64,000 nucleotides of DNA from Arabidopsis thaliana. Lineage: Eukaryota > Streptophyta > Magnoliopsida > Brassicales > Brassicaceae. The DNA lies in contig NC_003075.7 in assembly GCF_000001735.4 (NCBI RefSeq), positions 3,039,001 through 3,103,000 on the forward strand, read 5' to 3'. Below are positions 47,187 to 58,887 of the stretch, one piece after another (position 1 is the first letter of the stretch; each line of letters begins with the position of its first letter). Below the pieces are notes generated by a model. That model was not told the origin of the DNA. It worked only from the letters and a program-made list of their open reading frames with translations, and ran no database searches. The position numbers and the translations under genes are program-made.

Positions 47187-47710
47187 CAACCCCAAATTCT
47201 TGTAGCTATTCCTCCAGCTGCGGAACCACGTTCTACTCTTGCGGATTTTAACAGGCCTGACCTGTTCTATGCAAATCGATCAGCGATTGTACCCCCACCC
47301 TTCTAGAGAACGATTATGAACGATTAGTAGGCCAGCATCCTTTCCATCCTTTCCATATTGAGCGTTTTGAGTACCTCGTTTTGAGCATCAAAGCTAATAG
47401 AGTCTCAGAGGAATACCTACTGTGCAAGCTCTTCCCTTAATTACTTGTTGGGGAAGCCGCTTCTTGGCTGAAACAACTAACGGGAGGTTCCCTCAAGACT
47501 TGGAGAAGCATCAAGATAGCTTTCTTGAACAATTTCTATGATGATGCTAAGTCTGAGGAGCTGAGAAACAAGCTGTCTACCTTCACACAAGGTCCAGCTG
47601 AAGCTTTCAAGGCACCTTGGGTTCGGTTCAAGGAGTATCAAAGGGACTACCCGCATCATGGTTTTAGTGAGGTACAACTTCTTGGTACCTTTTTCAGAGG
47701 AGTTGATTGG

Positions 47711-47715
47711 AAATA
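47711..47715. other. Target duplication of solo LTR F, left copy
   Basis: AAATA; the right copy is at 60355-60359. Perfect match; joining restores D gag. Confidence 0.92.
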
Positions 47716-48013
47716 TGATAAGTGTGTATTTTGCATGTTTTTAGCATCCATTTGTCATCACTTTAGCACCATATCATCACTGTTTTATACCATTTCTCAT
47801 CATTTGTCATCACTTTGCATGTTTAGGATAGGTTTGCATGCATGTTGCATATTTGTGTTGATTTCAGATGATTTGGAGCTGTTGACGAGCTAACTGAAGA
47901 AGCAGACCTGATCATTTCAAACCACTCGAGCCCGAGGTCGAGTAGAAGCTTCAAGACCTCAAGAGACCATTCGACCCCCTGGTCGAGTAGAGGACTTCTC
48001 GATTTCATCATAT

Positions 48014-48018
48014 CACTC
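48014..48018. other. Target duplication of Athila E, left copy
   Basis: CACTC; the right copy is at 58888-58892, perfect. Confidence 0.93.
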
Positions 48019-49799
48019 TGATAATAGGTTTTTAAGATCAATTAATCCTAAAGCACTATCATATCGTTGTAGTACTGAAGGTTGTCAATCCAAATGGGTG
48101 TGATGCTAACAATCAAGATGTGATCAGAAGTCACTAAGTCAAGCCAAGCAATAACAGGTTGTGGTGTGTTTTAGCAGTTCTAAGTGAACATGCAGAAAAC
48201 AGAAATTCAGGCAGAAACAGAAAAACACTCGACCAACACAGCTCTTTGCAGAGCACTGGGTGAGGCCGAGTGACAGGTTGAGTAACAGACAGAAAATAAA
48301 ACACAGATACTCGACTGCATAGTCTGTTGTCAGACAACTAGGTGGTCGAGTATGAGGTCGAGTAACAAGAAAGAACTGCAGAAATTAAGCCACAGATAAC
48401 AAGATGCAGTAAACAACAGTAGAGTAAACAAAGAATTCAATAAGATAAAAAATTCCCGAGGATGGGGTAATTGAGTAGTTTCGTTTCCTCAGTTTACAGG
48501 TGATTGACATGCTCAATAAATTAACCCTAGACAACAAGTTCATTAACCAAATCTAAGTGCCACCGCAATAAAGACCCTCAAGTTAACCTAGTCCCAGACT
48601 CAATCACCATTGACGAGAGCTAACCTAACAGGCATTACGAATCAACAAGTTAAAGCCAAAACGCTCCCTGCAACCAATACCTTGGTACAGGGCCACAAAT
48701 CTCTGGAATTAGTGGTTCAGACATTTTATCGAACACCTTTTGGGCACGGAAATGTCTGGGCTCAAATTCCAGTTGATCAGAAAGCAATAGGCATTAAGAA
48801 CAACTAATCCAGAAGGGATCTATCAATCAATACTCAATCACCTAGCATACTATGAATTCTACACTACTCTAACCCATCCTCGGAAACCTATTCACTACTC
48901 AAACATCATAACAAAAAGCATAAATGTTGAACAGGTTGAAGACATGATAACAGTAGTGTAACAGCAGGATGATATAGGAATGAACAACAGTAAACGAAAA
49001 TCAAGAACAAAAGCTGAATACTAAATACTGAATAGATAAAGAGAAATCCGGATTACAAAAGGTCTAGAACACAAGGTCTGCGGAATAAAACTAGATAAAA
49101 ACTTCTTGTCTGCGCAAATGTGAAGTACATGCTACTTATAGCCAAATATTTCGAAACCCTAATACTCAAAACGACGAAGTATCAGGACGGATTAAGAACT
49201 GTACTCGACCCATGTGGTCGAGTGGGAGGTCGAGTGCGAGGTCGAGTGAATAGCTGGAGTCTTCTTTTCTTCCTTGTGCTCGAGTGTCTAGTTGAGTGCA
49301 GAATGAAGAAGACTCTGAAGCTTGCAATCGAGTATGTAGTCGAGTGGTGGTGATGGTAATACTCCACTTCAAGGTTGAGTGATGTGGTCGAGTAGTGGTC
49401 TGGTAATGGAGGTGAAGACACTCGACCTCGTGGTCGAGTGATGTGATCGAGTGGTGGTCAGAAGATGGAGATGAAGTCACTCGACCAAGGGGGTCGAGTG
49501 ATGTGATCGAGTGGTGGTGTCTTCTACTCGACCTGGGGGTCGAGTGGTCTCTTCAGATCTTGAAGCTCCTACTCGACCTCTAGGTCGAGTGGTTTGTCAT
49601 GATCAGGTCCGCTTCTTCCAGTTAGCTCGTCGACAGCTCCAAATCACCTAAAAACAACACAAATATGCAACATGCATGCAAAACTATCCTAAACATGCAA
49701 AGTGATGACAAATGATGTGAAATGGTATAAAACAGTGATGATATGATGCCAAAATGATGACAAATGGATGCTCAAAACATGCAAAGTACACACTTATCA
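48019..49799 (-). repeat. 3' LTR of Athila E
   Basis: 1781 bp, ends TGATAA...TTATCA. It has one unit fewer than the 5' LTR in a ~58-bp repeat containing ACTCGACC and GGTCGAGT near 49440-49530. TATA-like box at 49131-49141. Confidence 0.93.
49131..49141 (-). promoter_or_regulatory. TATA-like box, E 3' LTR
   Basis: Minus strand CTATAAGTAGC; also in the 5' LTR (58167-58177) and in F (59235-59245). Confidence 0.55.
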
Positions 49800-51413
49800 A
49801 CTCCCCCGAACTTAGTCTTTGCTTGCCCTCAAGCAAACAATTAAGAACAAGCTGGAGGTGAGGTTTGAAAGCGGGGACTCAGAGCCAAAGGGCCAGATAA
49901 ACCAGATGAAATCAATGTCAAGTTGAAAGTTCTAAGCTGCAAGATCGAATTCTACTTAAAAACGTTAGCCATGCCTCATCATCAATCAATCCGACTCATA
50001 TGCTCGACCTACACAAGTTTTCAAATCTACCAATCCCTTTAAGATTCATTAGTTCTGGAACGTGAATCAAGCAATGCATCATCAAAGAACTCATTTGGCT
50101 AAGGTAAAAGGGTAAGAGACAAAGATGGTCCCTTACAGAATAGGCTTCAGTAACAGGGGATCTCTCAAAAAATGATTAAGCTTTAGTAGAATGCTAAAGG
50201 TAAGTCCCAAGCTATGCATACAAAGATAAGATCCCATCCACCCAGAGTACATGAAATGAAGCTCTAATGGTAATCCCATATCCAATCCCAATACAAGAAC
50301 TAAACTCTATCCTTTGCATTCATGAATCTTTGAAGTCCTTTTTCTAATCATTCTTTTCTTTTCTCTTAACTCTAGGAGAAGCTTTCTCAACACTTTGATA
50401 CATCTAGCGGATTTGGATTTCTTTAACAACTAAGGTTCCTGTTTTTAACATTTTAAAACCAAGGGCTTTTGCCCATCTTCAATAGCTAACAAGAACTCTT
50501 TCTTTTCTTTACAAATCCCAAAACCTTTACTAGACTTTTTCTGCTTCTTTAGCTTACTTCACCTAGAGTCTTTTACCTTTTCTTATCAATGAATCAACCT
50601 TTTTTTTTCTTTTAAACACATCCCAACCCAAAGTATAAGCGCCCACCTAGTCCTATCTAGTCCAAAAAATGCGAACTAGAACTACATAAGACACTATCTC
50701 TGTCGTTACGAACCTAACACTTTCTACCAAGTGATATAGGGCTTGAAAGAAAGTCTAGGTTTGGGTTTGGGTTAACTGCTCTAATAAGGAGAGTCAGGTA
50801 CTTGGATTAACAAGAGTGATCAAAATGAATAAGAAAATCCAAGTATTTTAGGGTATCGATGAGTTCAAATTTGATGCAGACATGATAATTAAAGATAAGA
50901 TTCAGGTTCAAATTGATAGGGAATGGTATCAGATCATGACAGTGTGGTCGAATAGAGCAATCTAGGCATGGTTCAGTTTTATTTCAATTTCATTGACTAT
51001 GCAACAGACAGCTAGCAACGAGGGCATTGAGTTTATCCGGTGAATCAAAATGCTTACAAGGCTATCTCATCATCATCCCCTATGCATATGCAACAATCCT
51101 AAATGAAACACTCTAGACTCGATCCTAAATGTAATGCAACTACATGAACACTCTTTTTTTTTTGTGAAATCATTTTCTGAAAATTTTTCAATTTTTTTTG
51201 GTTTTTCTATGCCTTAGATGAATACAGACTCCAAAATATATACAATGCAACACACACTTCTTGAGCCCTCCCCCAAACTTAAATCACACAGTCCACTGTG
51301 CGAATAAACTTGGAAGAGAGTACTCAGGACAAATCCAATCACAGAAACAAAAAAAAATGAAGAAACAAATCACAACGGATGATATAATACAATGGTGAAG
51401 TGAGGCGCTTACC
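49800..51413 (-). other. 3' untranslated region of Athila E
   Basis: Non-coding; begins with the polypurine tract (minus strand AAGTTCGGGGGAGT, 49800-49813) and resembles the corresponding regions of A and B at lower identity. Confidence 0.8.
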
Positions 51414-53306
51414 TCAGTCGAAGAATGAACGTAGTTGCTCCTCAATGGCTGCCTGTGATCGCTCCCAGGCCATAGACGAACCACCTTGTTCTGTATCAGC
51501 TCCAGCAGGTGGGTACTCGACCTCATCAGCTCTCTGGCGGCCAGCACCGCTCTGAGGATACTCGACCTCTCTCCTTCTGTTGCGGCCAGCACCGCGGTCG
51601 CGTAAACTACGAGACTGCAGAAGTCGTCCGCTCCTACTGCTAGATCGAGTGAGTGTGGTCCTCCTCTTCCTCCTAGATTCACGAGGCTCGAATGATGAAT
51701 GCCTCGCAGGGACATGCGGAATCTTCTACTCTCTAGGCTCAGGCCTGCGCCGACTTGGCTCGGGCGCGTCATATCTTCTCGAAGGCATGTCCTGAGGGAG
51801 ATGTCCCTGCGGAATAGCTGTAGTGGAAGAAGAGCAACTGAGCTTGTTCTTCAGAAACTTGATAGTCCTGAGGCAGTTGGCGAGTAACTTGTCCTATTTC
51901 ATGCACCACTTCTGCAGCTTGCTGTTGTTCCCTCGCAGGAGGTATATGCTCACTGAAATGATACATGCTCGTGTCAAACTCCGCCTCATCTATATCATCC
52001 GTCTCATCAATATCTTCTGTTGTAGCTTCTTCGGTATGACTGATCTCCTCAGTTGGTGGACTGCCCTCGAAATAAAGTTCTTCAAGCGCAGGGTTGAAGT
52101 CAATCTTCCTGCCCTCGAGAATCCTAGTAGCATCAATGCAGGGGAGAAGAATGTTGGCGATTTTAATCGATGAATGCTCGAACCTGTAGCGGTGAAAGTC
52201 GCCAGCCATGTCAAACTCCAAGAAATCACATCGGCGCAAATGATCTAAGTTCATCATCCTCGGTGCTAACCCTGGTTCGTTGAGCGGTACTCCACAAGCT
52301 TGCAAAATTGGCGTCACAACGCCACCCACGCATAGTGCTCCTCTCACCTTCTTCTTTCCGTTCGTCAACGCCCACTTCCTGTATCCACACAGATGGATCA
52401 ACAGAGGCATTACTGGTGGTGCGTTGTTGAGATCGCCGCTCAAGACATTCTTTCCCTTCGTCCGGCGAAGAATCCCTGTAAGCGCATAATCTATCATCTC
52501 CATGTCCGTGTTAGACACGGTGCCTGTAGACTCCCTGGAGTAAAAGACGTTGGCAACCGATCGCTGAAAGTAGCGGATCACAGGACTCTGGATTTGGTTG
52601 CTCTTGGACCTCGCCGAGTTTAACGGTAGACTGTTCCCAATAGTGGCCCACAAGTCCTTAAGCTCTTCTCTGTCAAATCTTGGTTTGGTTCCCTTCCACT
52701 AGGGAAACCAAACAGTTCTTCTAACTTCTTGATCGAAAGCTGATACCGCTGTTCATCCACTGAGAACGTCAAGAAACCTAATCCCATGGTATCCAGCTCA
52801 AAGTCTGTGAGTCCCTCATACATCTCCACTTGCAGCCTGGAAAGAAACTCGATTGTCTCCTCCTTATAGGCATGGTAAGGGTAAGACATGAGTATCTCCA
52901 GATGACACTTCTCGAACAGATGCTGTACGTCCTCCAGTAACCCCAGCTGGGCTAAAGTCTCATAGCACGGATACCTCGTTCCCCAGAAGTCATTCATCTC
53001 AAAGAACCTGATATACTCCTCCACTGTAACCTCGTCAGGTTTGTTCAGCAACTTCGTCTCCTTGCGCCATGACTCTGGCACATACTCAGTTTCGATATCC
53101 TCATCAATCAGCTCATATCTACTTGACATCGCCCTCTTTCCTCTAGCGATTTTAGCTCTTCTCTGATTACGTCGGGCTGCAGAGCGTTCGAATTCATCCC
53201 TGAAGCTCTGGTAAACATGTTGCTCTCTCGGTCTAGCGGACCAGGACTCAGCTTCATCCACATTGTAATCAGGGTCTATAGAGGATTCTCCACTGTAGTT
53301 ACTCAT
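51414..53306 (-). pseudogene. ATHILA ORF1 of element E, broken
   Basis: ATG 53306 (MSNYSGESSIDPDYN). The first frame (to 52620) has an Arg-rich amino part, ETLAQLGLLEDVQHLFEK and LEELFGFPSGREP. A frameshift near 52640 leads to 51769-52653 with VIRYFQRSVANVFYSRES, CVGGVVTPILQACG and MMNLDHLRRCDFLEF, then an acidic tail. After a stop at 51769 a basic tail (HSSFEPRESRRKRR) continues to about 51414. Clearly diverged from A and B but the same ORF1 family. Confidence 0.85.
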
Positions 53307-54374
53307 GATGAAACCTGAAAACAGACAAAACTCAAAAAAAACGTTAATACGTTAGTAACAGCAAACCAAAAACACAAACCAATCAAGTGAACCGGTCGAG
53401 TGATGTAATCAAGTAATCCGTCGGTTTTGATTTATTTTTTTTATTTTTTCGATTGATCGAGTGACTTTGTTTGGTCGAGTGAAACTAGTTTCGTGGTTAG
53501 AGTGAGGCGGTGGTCGAGTGGTGAGGCTTGAGCGGTGAATCGAGTGATTAATGGACTTGAGAGATGAGAGAATGATGGCACCTTGGTCGAGTGGTTATGA
53601 GCTAGAAGTGGTGAAGGCGGCTTGGTGATAGAGGTCGAGTGAATGAAATGGCGAGGTCGAGTGATTAGGCAAGGTCGAGTAGCGAAGCTTGGACGGAGAA
53701 GGTGATGAGGGATTGAGTGTTTGGTGATGAGAGACGAGCTTGAAAGAGATTGTGTGAAGCTTGTGAGAATGGTAATGGTGAGGAGAGCTCGAGTGATGTT
53801 GAGCTCGCGGAAGAAGAGAAGACGTTGGTGGCGTTGGTCGAGTGATGTCTCAGATGGAGAGATGATGAGCTTGAAGGTGATAAGTGTTCAGCAGTGAAGA
53901 GACCGAGTGATGGTTGAGGTCGAGTGATGGAGGGCCAAGGCGATGGGATCGAGTGAAGCTTGTGAGGACGAGATGGGGTCGAGTGGTTGAGAGAAGAGAG
54001 ATGAGAGTTTGGTTTGTTGGTGGTGATGAATGAGGAGGGGTCGAGTGTTTAATAGGTGAGGTGGAGATAACGAGGTCGAGTAAGTGATAGGTGGGGGATG
54101 GTGATTTCGTCAAGTTCGAGTGGTGTGTGGAGATGGGATAAGGTGAGAGGTCGAGTGGTTGTGAGAAGAAGGAGTTGGATTTCTTGTCTCTTGGTTAGGT
54201 GCGTGGGAGACATAGGGTGCAGCAGTGGGTCCCTCGCTTGTCTCTTTGTTCTAAATCATTACTCTATCTTCACTAGGAAAATTTCAGGAAATCCTAAAAT
54301 CTGTTGTAAACTTGGTGAACTCTCTGTAAGACTCTAGCTCCTGTTGGTCGAGTAAAATGATGATTTAAAAGTTT
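53307..54374 (-). other. Athila E spacer rich in GGTCGAGTG
   Basis: About 1.07 kb between protease and ORF1 with no convincing gene. It carries some twenty copies of GTCGAGT-like words on the plus strand, from 53395 to 54155, at irregular spacing. RT, RNase H and integrase would be expected here in an autonomous element. Confidence 0.7.
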
Positions 54375-56909
54375 TTAACAGTGTGGGCTAGCTTCTTTCT
54401 GCAACTGATTCAGCTTACTTCTAAGTTCCTCAACAGTGTGGGCTAGCTTCTCTATAGTTTCATCTTGCTTATCAGACCTCTTTTTAAATTCTTTCACTCT
54501 TTCAGTCTCATATTCTTCTCTTGAGATCACTCTATCATTTCCATAGGTTCTTCCATCTTCTGTTGACCCTTGTGGAGTTCTGTTGATGTTAAACTGCAAC
54601 TTGATGTGCTTTCCAAGGTTGAGACCTATTTTCCCTTCCCTGACATCTATCACTGCTCCCACTGAAGCTAAGAAGGGTCTTCCCAGTATTAAGGGATCCT
54701 TATGCTCTACTTCCATATCTAGCAACACGAAGTCTATAGGCACTTCTACTCCATTAATCATGACTGGTAGGTCTTTCAACATGCCGAAGGGTTTTCTAGA
54801 AGACCTATCCGCAAGGATCAAAGTCAGGTCACAAGGTTTATACTGAATGAACTCTAACCTTCTTGCCATAGAGAGTGGCATCAAGCTGAAAGAGGCTCCG
54901 AGATCGTACAGACAATCGCTGAAAGCAAATTCCCTAATGGAACATGGTAGAGTGAAAGATGCAGGATCTTCTAAATTCTCTTGAATAATCCTCTTATCAG
55001 CAGCTCGAGACGGAGTGGCATCACTTTCATCATCTGAATCGTGATACATCTTGATTCTTTCCAGTATCAACTTTCTCACATCTTTGTGAGGATCGGGAAT
55101 CAGGTTGAGAACTTCCATCAGTGGCATCATTGCTTCAATCTCGTCTAGCTGCTTCGCTGCAACAGACTTGTATCTCTTCATCCACGCTTTCCTGAATGTC
55201 CACGGAAGATCATGTGAGGGTAATGGAGTAGGTTTGAATCGTTTTACCATTCTCTCGATTATGGCGGCCTTCTCTTCCGAGGTGGATTGAGTGAGATGGC
55301 GAGAACCAGCAGAATGGTTGAATTCAACAACAGAGATGTCAACCTTAGTAGAAGCCTCCCCATCTTGAACATCACTGTCCCCAGTGATGAAATCAGGGAC
55401 AGGTCGAGTTGGCAGCTCTCGGTCATGGCAGATGGTGATGGCGTGAGCAGTTGCATACTCCTTTGGATTCTGTATCAACTTTCCTGGAAGTCCCGTAACT
55501 TTTGGTGCAGAGGTAGATGCTGATTGGCCTTCCAAATATCTGACTTTGGTGTTTAATGCCTCCACTTTGGCATTCAGGTCATTGTAGCTGCAGTCCAGCT
55601 TATGGTGTAATTCAGATAACTTCTTAGCAATTTCCATTGAGCTAGATGCTTGTCCCTGTAGCAGCTGTTGGACCATTTGTTTCATTTCAGCATCAAGAGC
55701 AGCGGGACTTTGGTTTTTGCTGAGTTGCAAACCCAGGTGGTGGTGGCGGCTGGTAGTTCCCCTGAAATTGCAGCTTAAGAACGAAACCTTGGTTGTAGGG
55801 AACAAAAGGTTTGTTCTGACCTTGTTGTTGCTGTGGAGGATACACCTGATCCTGAGGATTAGCAACGTTGGTGCTGCGGTAAGAGAGGTTGGGATTGTTG
55901 GTTTTGAAGTTATTGTATCCTTTGTAGTCACCCTGGTTGTTGTTGATGTAGCTGACTTCTTCCAACTGGTTACCCTCCCCATCTTGGACTTGAAACTGCT
56001 CGTCATCAACAAGGAAGTGCACATGCTTCTGCTGGCTAAGAAGAATCCTATCTAGCTTGTCATTCAGCGCTTTGATCTCCTTCCTGTGTTTGTCATCAGA
56101 GTCAGCTGTGCCTCTGACGGTCTTATCACAGTCCTCGTTGTAATTACCATCTGATTGAGCCAAGTTCTCACCCAATTCCCAGCCTTCTTCAACATCCTAG
56201 TTCTGGAAATTCCCATTGCTGGCGGTATCCAGAAGCATTCTGATGCGTGGTAGGACTCCTTTGTAAAGAGTGCTGAGCAGAGAGGCTTTAGTAAAGCCAT
56301 GATGAGGGTATTGGTTGGTGTAACCCTTGAAACGCTCCCATGCTTCACAGAAGCTTTCACCAGTCTTCTGTGAGAAACCAGAAATCTCATTTTTGAGCTT
56401 GCAGTTCTGGCATTGGAGAAAAAATTTGATAGGAAAGCCTTCTTGCAATCATCCCAGGTGGTGATTGAGTCATGGGGCAGATTCTTCTCCCAGATGTGTG
56501 CTTTGTCGCCCAAGGAGAATGGAAACAAACGGAGCTTGAATCCGACTGACACCATTGATCTTTGTCAGGTTGTAGAGCCTATCGAATTCATCAAGGTGGT
56601 CGAGTGGATCCTCCATTGGCTGACCATGGAATTTGTTCCCCTGAATCATCGAGATGAGACCACTCTTAATCTCGAAGTTGTTGTTCTGGATAGCAGGAGG
56701 TGCAATTCCTTTCCTCTGACGGTGATCACATGGTGCATCTCCAGCACCAATGTTGGCAGGACCATTTTGTTGATTCTGTTCGTCAGCCATATCGAGTGGT
56801 TGTTGAGGTACAAGGTTGACTGTGTTTCTCCTTTCTTTGAGTTCGCGAGCTATGCGGTCGATGTTGTCGTTGAAAAGGAGGTTCTTATTCCTTTTGATCG
56901 AGTTCGCAT
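54375..56909 (-). pseudogene. Gag-protease of Athila E
   Basis: ATG 56909 (MRTRSKGI) corresponds to gag starts in B and D. Gag: [52 protein letters not shown] and [15 protein letters not shown], across at least three frameshifts and a stop at ~56197. Then a Gln/Pro/Asn-rich linker. The open frame ending at 54375 carries the protease ([54 protein letters not shown]) and a coiled-coil-like end ([20 protein letters not shown]). No CCHC knuckle is seen. Confidence 0.87.
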
Positions 56910-57038
56910 ACAATAGAGGTGTACCTGGATCAATTAGACAACAAGAAAAATACACAGTTAGTAACCGAAATGAAAATTAAAAAATAACTTGATCAAAGCA
57001 AGTCTGAAATCTCAAATGTAACAAACAAACACCCAATT

Positions 57039-57051
57039 GGCAACAGCGCCA
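57039..57051 (-). promoter_or_regulatory. Primer-binding site of Athila E, one mismatch
   Basis: Minus-strand TGGCGCTGTTGCC; B and D have TGGCGCCGTTGCC. The C-to-T change is at a CpG. Confidence 0.88.
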
Positions 57052-57054
57052 AAT

Positions 57055-58887
57055 TGATAATAGGTTTTTAAGATCAATTAATCCTAAAGCACTATCATAT
57101 CGTTGTAGTACTGAAGGTTGTCAATCCAAATGGGTGTGATGCTAACAATCAAGATGTGATCAGAAGTCACTAAGTCAAGCCAAGCAATAACAGGTTGTGG
57201 TGTGTTCTAGCAGTTCTAAGTGAACATGCAGAAAACAGAAATTCAAGTAGAAACAGAAAAACACTCGACCAACACAGCTCTTTGCAGAGCACTGGGTGAG
57301 GTCGAGTGACAGGTCGAGTAACAGACAGAAAATAAAACACAGATACTCGACTGCACAGTCTGTTGCCAGACAACAGGGTGGTCGAGTATGAGGTCGAGTA
57401 ACAAAAAAGAACTGCAGAAATTAAACCACAGATAACAAGATGCAGTAAACAACAGTAGAGTAAAAAAAAAATTCAATAAGATAAAAAATTTTCGAGGATG
57501 GGGTAATTGAGTAGTTTCGTTTCCTCAGTTTACAGGTGATTGACATGCTCAATAAATTAACCCTAGACAACAAGTTCATTAACAAAATCTAAGTACCACC
57601 GCAACAGAAACTCTCAAGTTAAACTAGTCCCAGACTCAATCACCATTGACGAGAGCTAACCTAACAGGCATTACGAATCACTAAGTTAAAGCCAAAACGC
57701 TCCCTGCAACAAATACCTTGGTACAGGGTCACGAATCTCTCGAATTAGTGGTTCAGACATTTCATCGAACACCTTTTGGGCGCAGAAATGTCTGGGCTCA
57801 AATTCCAGTTGATCAGAAAGCAATAGGCATTAAGACCAACTAATCCAGAAGGGATCTATCAACCAATACTCAATCACCTAGCATACTGAGAATTCTACAC
57901 TACTCTAACCCATCCTCAGAAACCTATTCACTACTCAGACATCATAACAGAAAGCATAAACGTTGAACAGGTTGAAGACATGATAACAGCAGTGTAACAG
58001 CAGGATGATAACAGAATGAACTACAGTAAACGAAAATCAAGAACAAAAGCTGAATACTGAATACTGAATAGATAAAGAGAAATCAAGATTACAAAAGGTC
58101 TAGAACACAAGGTCTGCAGAATAAAACTAGATAAAAACTTCTTGTCTCCGAAAATGTGAAGTACATGCTACTTATAGCCAAATATTCCGAAATCCTAATA
58201 CTCAAAACGACGAAGTATCGGGATGGATTAAGAACTGTACTCGACCCATGTCGTCAAGTGGGAGGTCGAGTGAATAGCTGGAGTCTTCTTTTCTTCCTTG
58301 TGCTCGAGTATCTGGTTGAGTGTTGAGTGCAGAATGAAGAAGACTCTGAAGCTTGCAATCGAGTATGTAGTCGAGAGGTGGTAATGGTGATATTCGACTT
58401 CAAGGTTGAGTGGTGTGGTCGAGAAGTGGTCTGGTAATGGAGGTGAAGACACTCGACCTCGTGGTCGAGTCATGTGATCGAGTGGTGGTCAGAAGATGGA
58501 GATGAAGTCACTCGACCTGGGGGTCGAGTGATGTGATCGAGTGGTGGTCAGAAGATGGAGATGAAGTCACTCGATCTGGGGGTCAAGTGATGTGATCGAG
58601 TGGTGGTGTCTTCTACTCGACCTGGGGGTCGAGTGGTCTCTTGAGATCTTGAAGCTCCTACTCGACCTCAGGGTCGAGTGGTTTGTCATGATCAGGTCCG
58701 CTTCTTCCAGTAGCTCGTCGACAGCTCCAAATCACCTGAAAACAACACAAATATGCAACATGCATGCAAAACTATCCTAACCATGCAAAGTGATGATAAA
58801 TGATGTGAAATGGTATAAAACAGTGATGATATGATGCTAAAATGATGAAAAATGGATGCTCAAAACATGCAAAATACACACTTATCA
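57055..58887 (-). repeat. 5' LTR of Athila E
   Basis: 1833 bp with TGATAA...TTATCA ends. It has an extra ~58-bp repeat unit around 58500-58600 relative to the 3' LTR. Confidence 0.93.

Larger units (their letters stand above)
46809..47715 (+). pseudogene. Gag of Athila D, first part
   Basis: Starts MPRQTRSTQQKEL at 46809, preceded by TTTCTGTGTTTCAG, which resembles a 3' splice site. The first frame stops at 47105 within palindromic sequence. Later frames carry GEAASWLKQLTGGSLKTW, LNNFYDDAKSEELRNKLSTF, FKEYQRDYPHHGFSEVQLL and FFRGVDWKY, the retrotransposon gag domain, ending exactly at the insertion of F. It continues at 60360. Confidence 0.8.
48019..58887 (-). mobile_element. Athila E, complete non-autonomous element
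   Basis: 10,869 bp, minus strand, with both LTRs (57055-58887 and 48019-49799), primer site, gag-protease, ORF1 and polypurine tract. Perfect CACTC target duplication at 48014-48018 and 58888-58892. No RT, RNase H or integrase. LTRs are ~95% identical by eye, with many C/T and G/A differences, so it is the youngest large insertion here, as its position inside F also requires. Confidence 0.93.
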
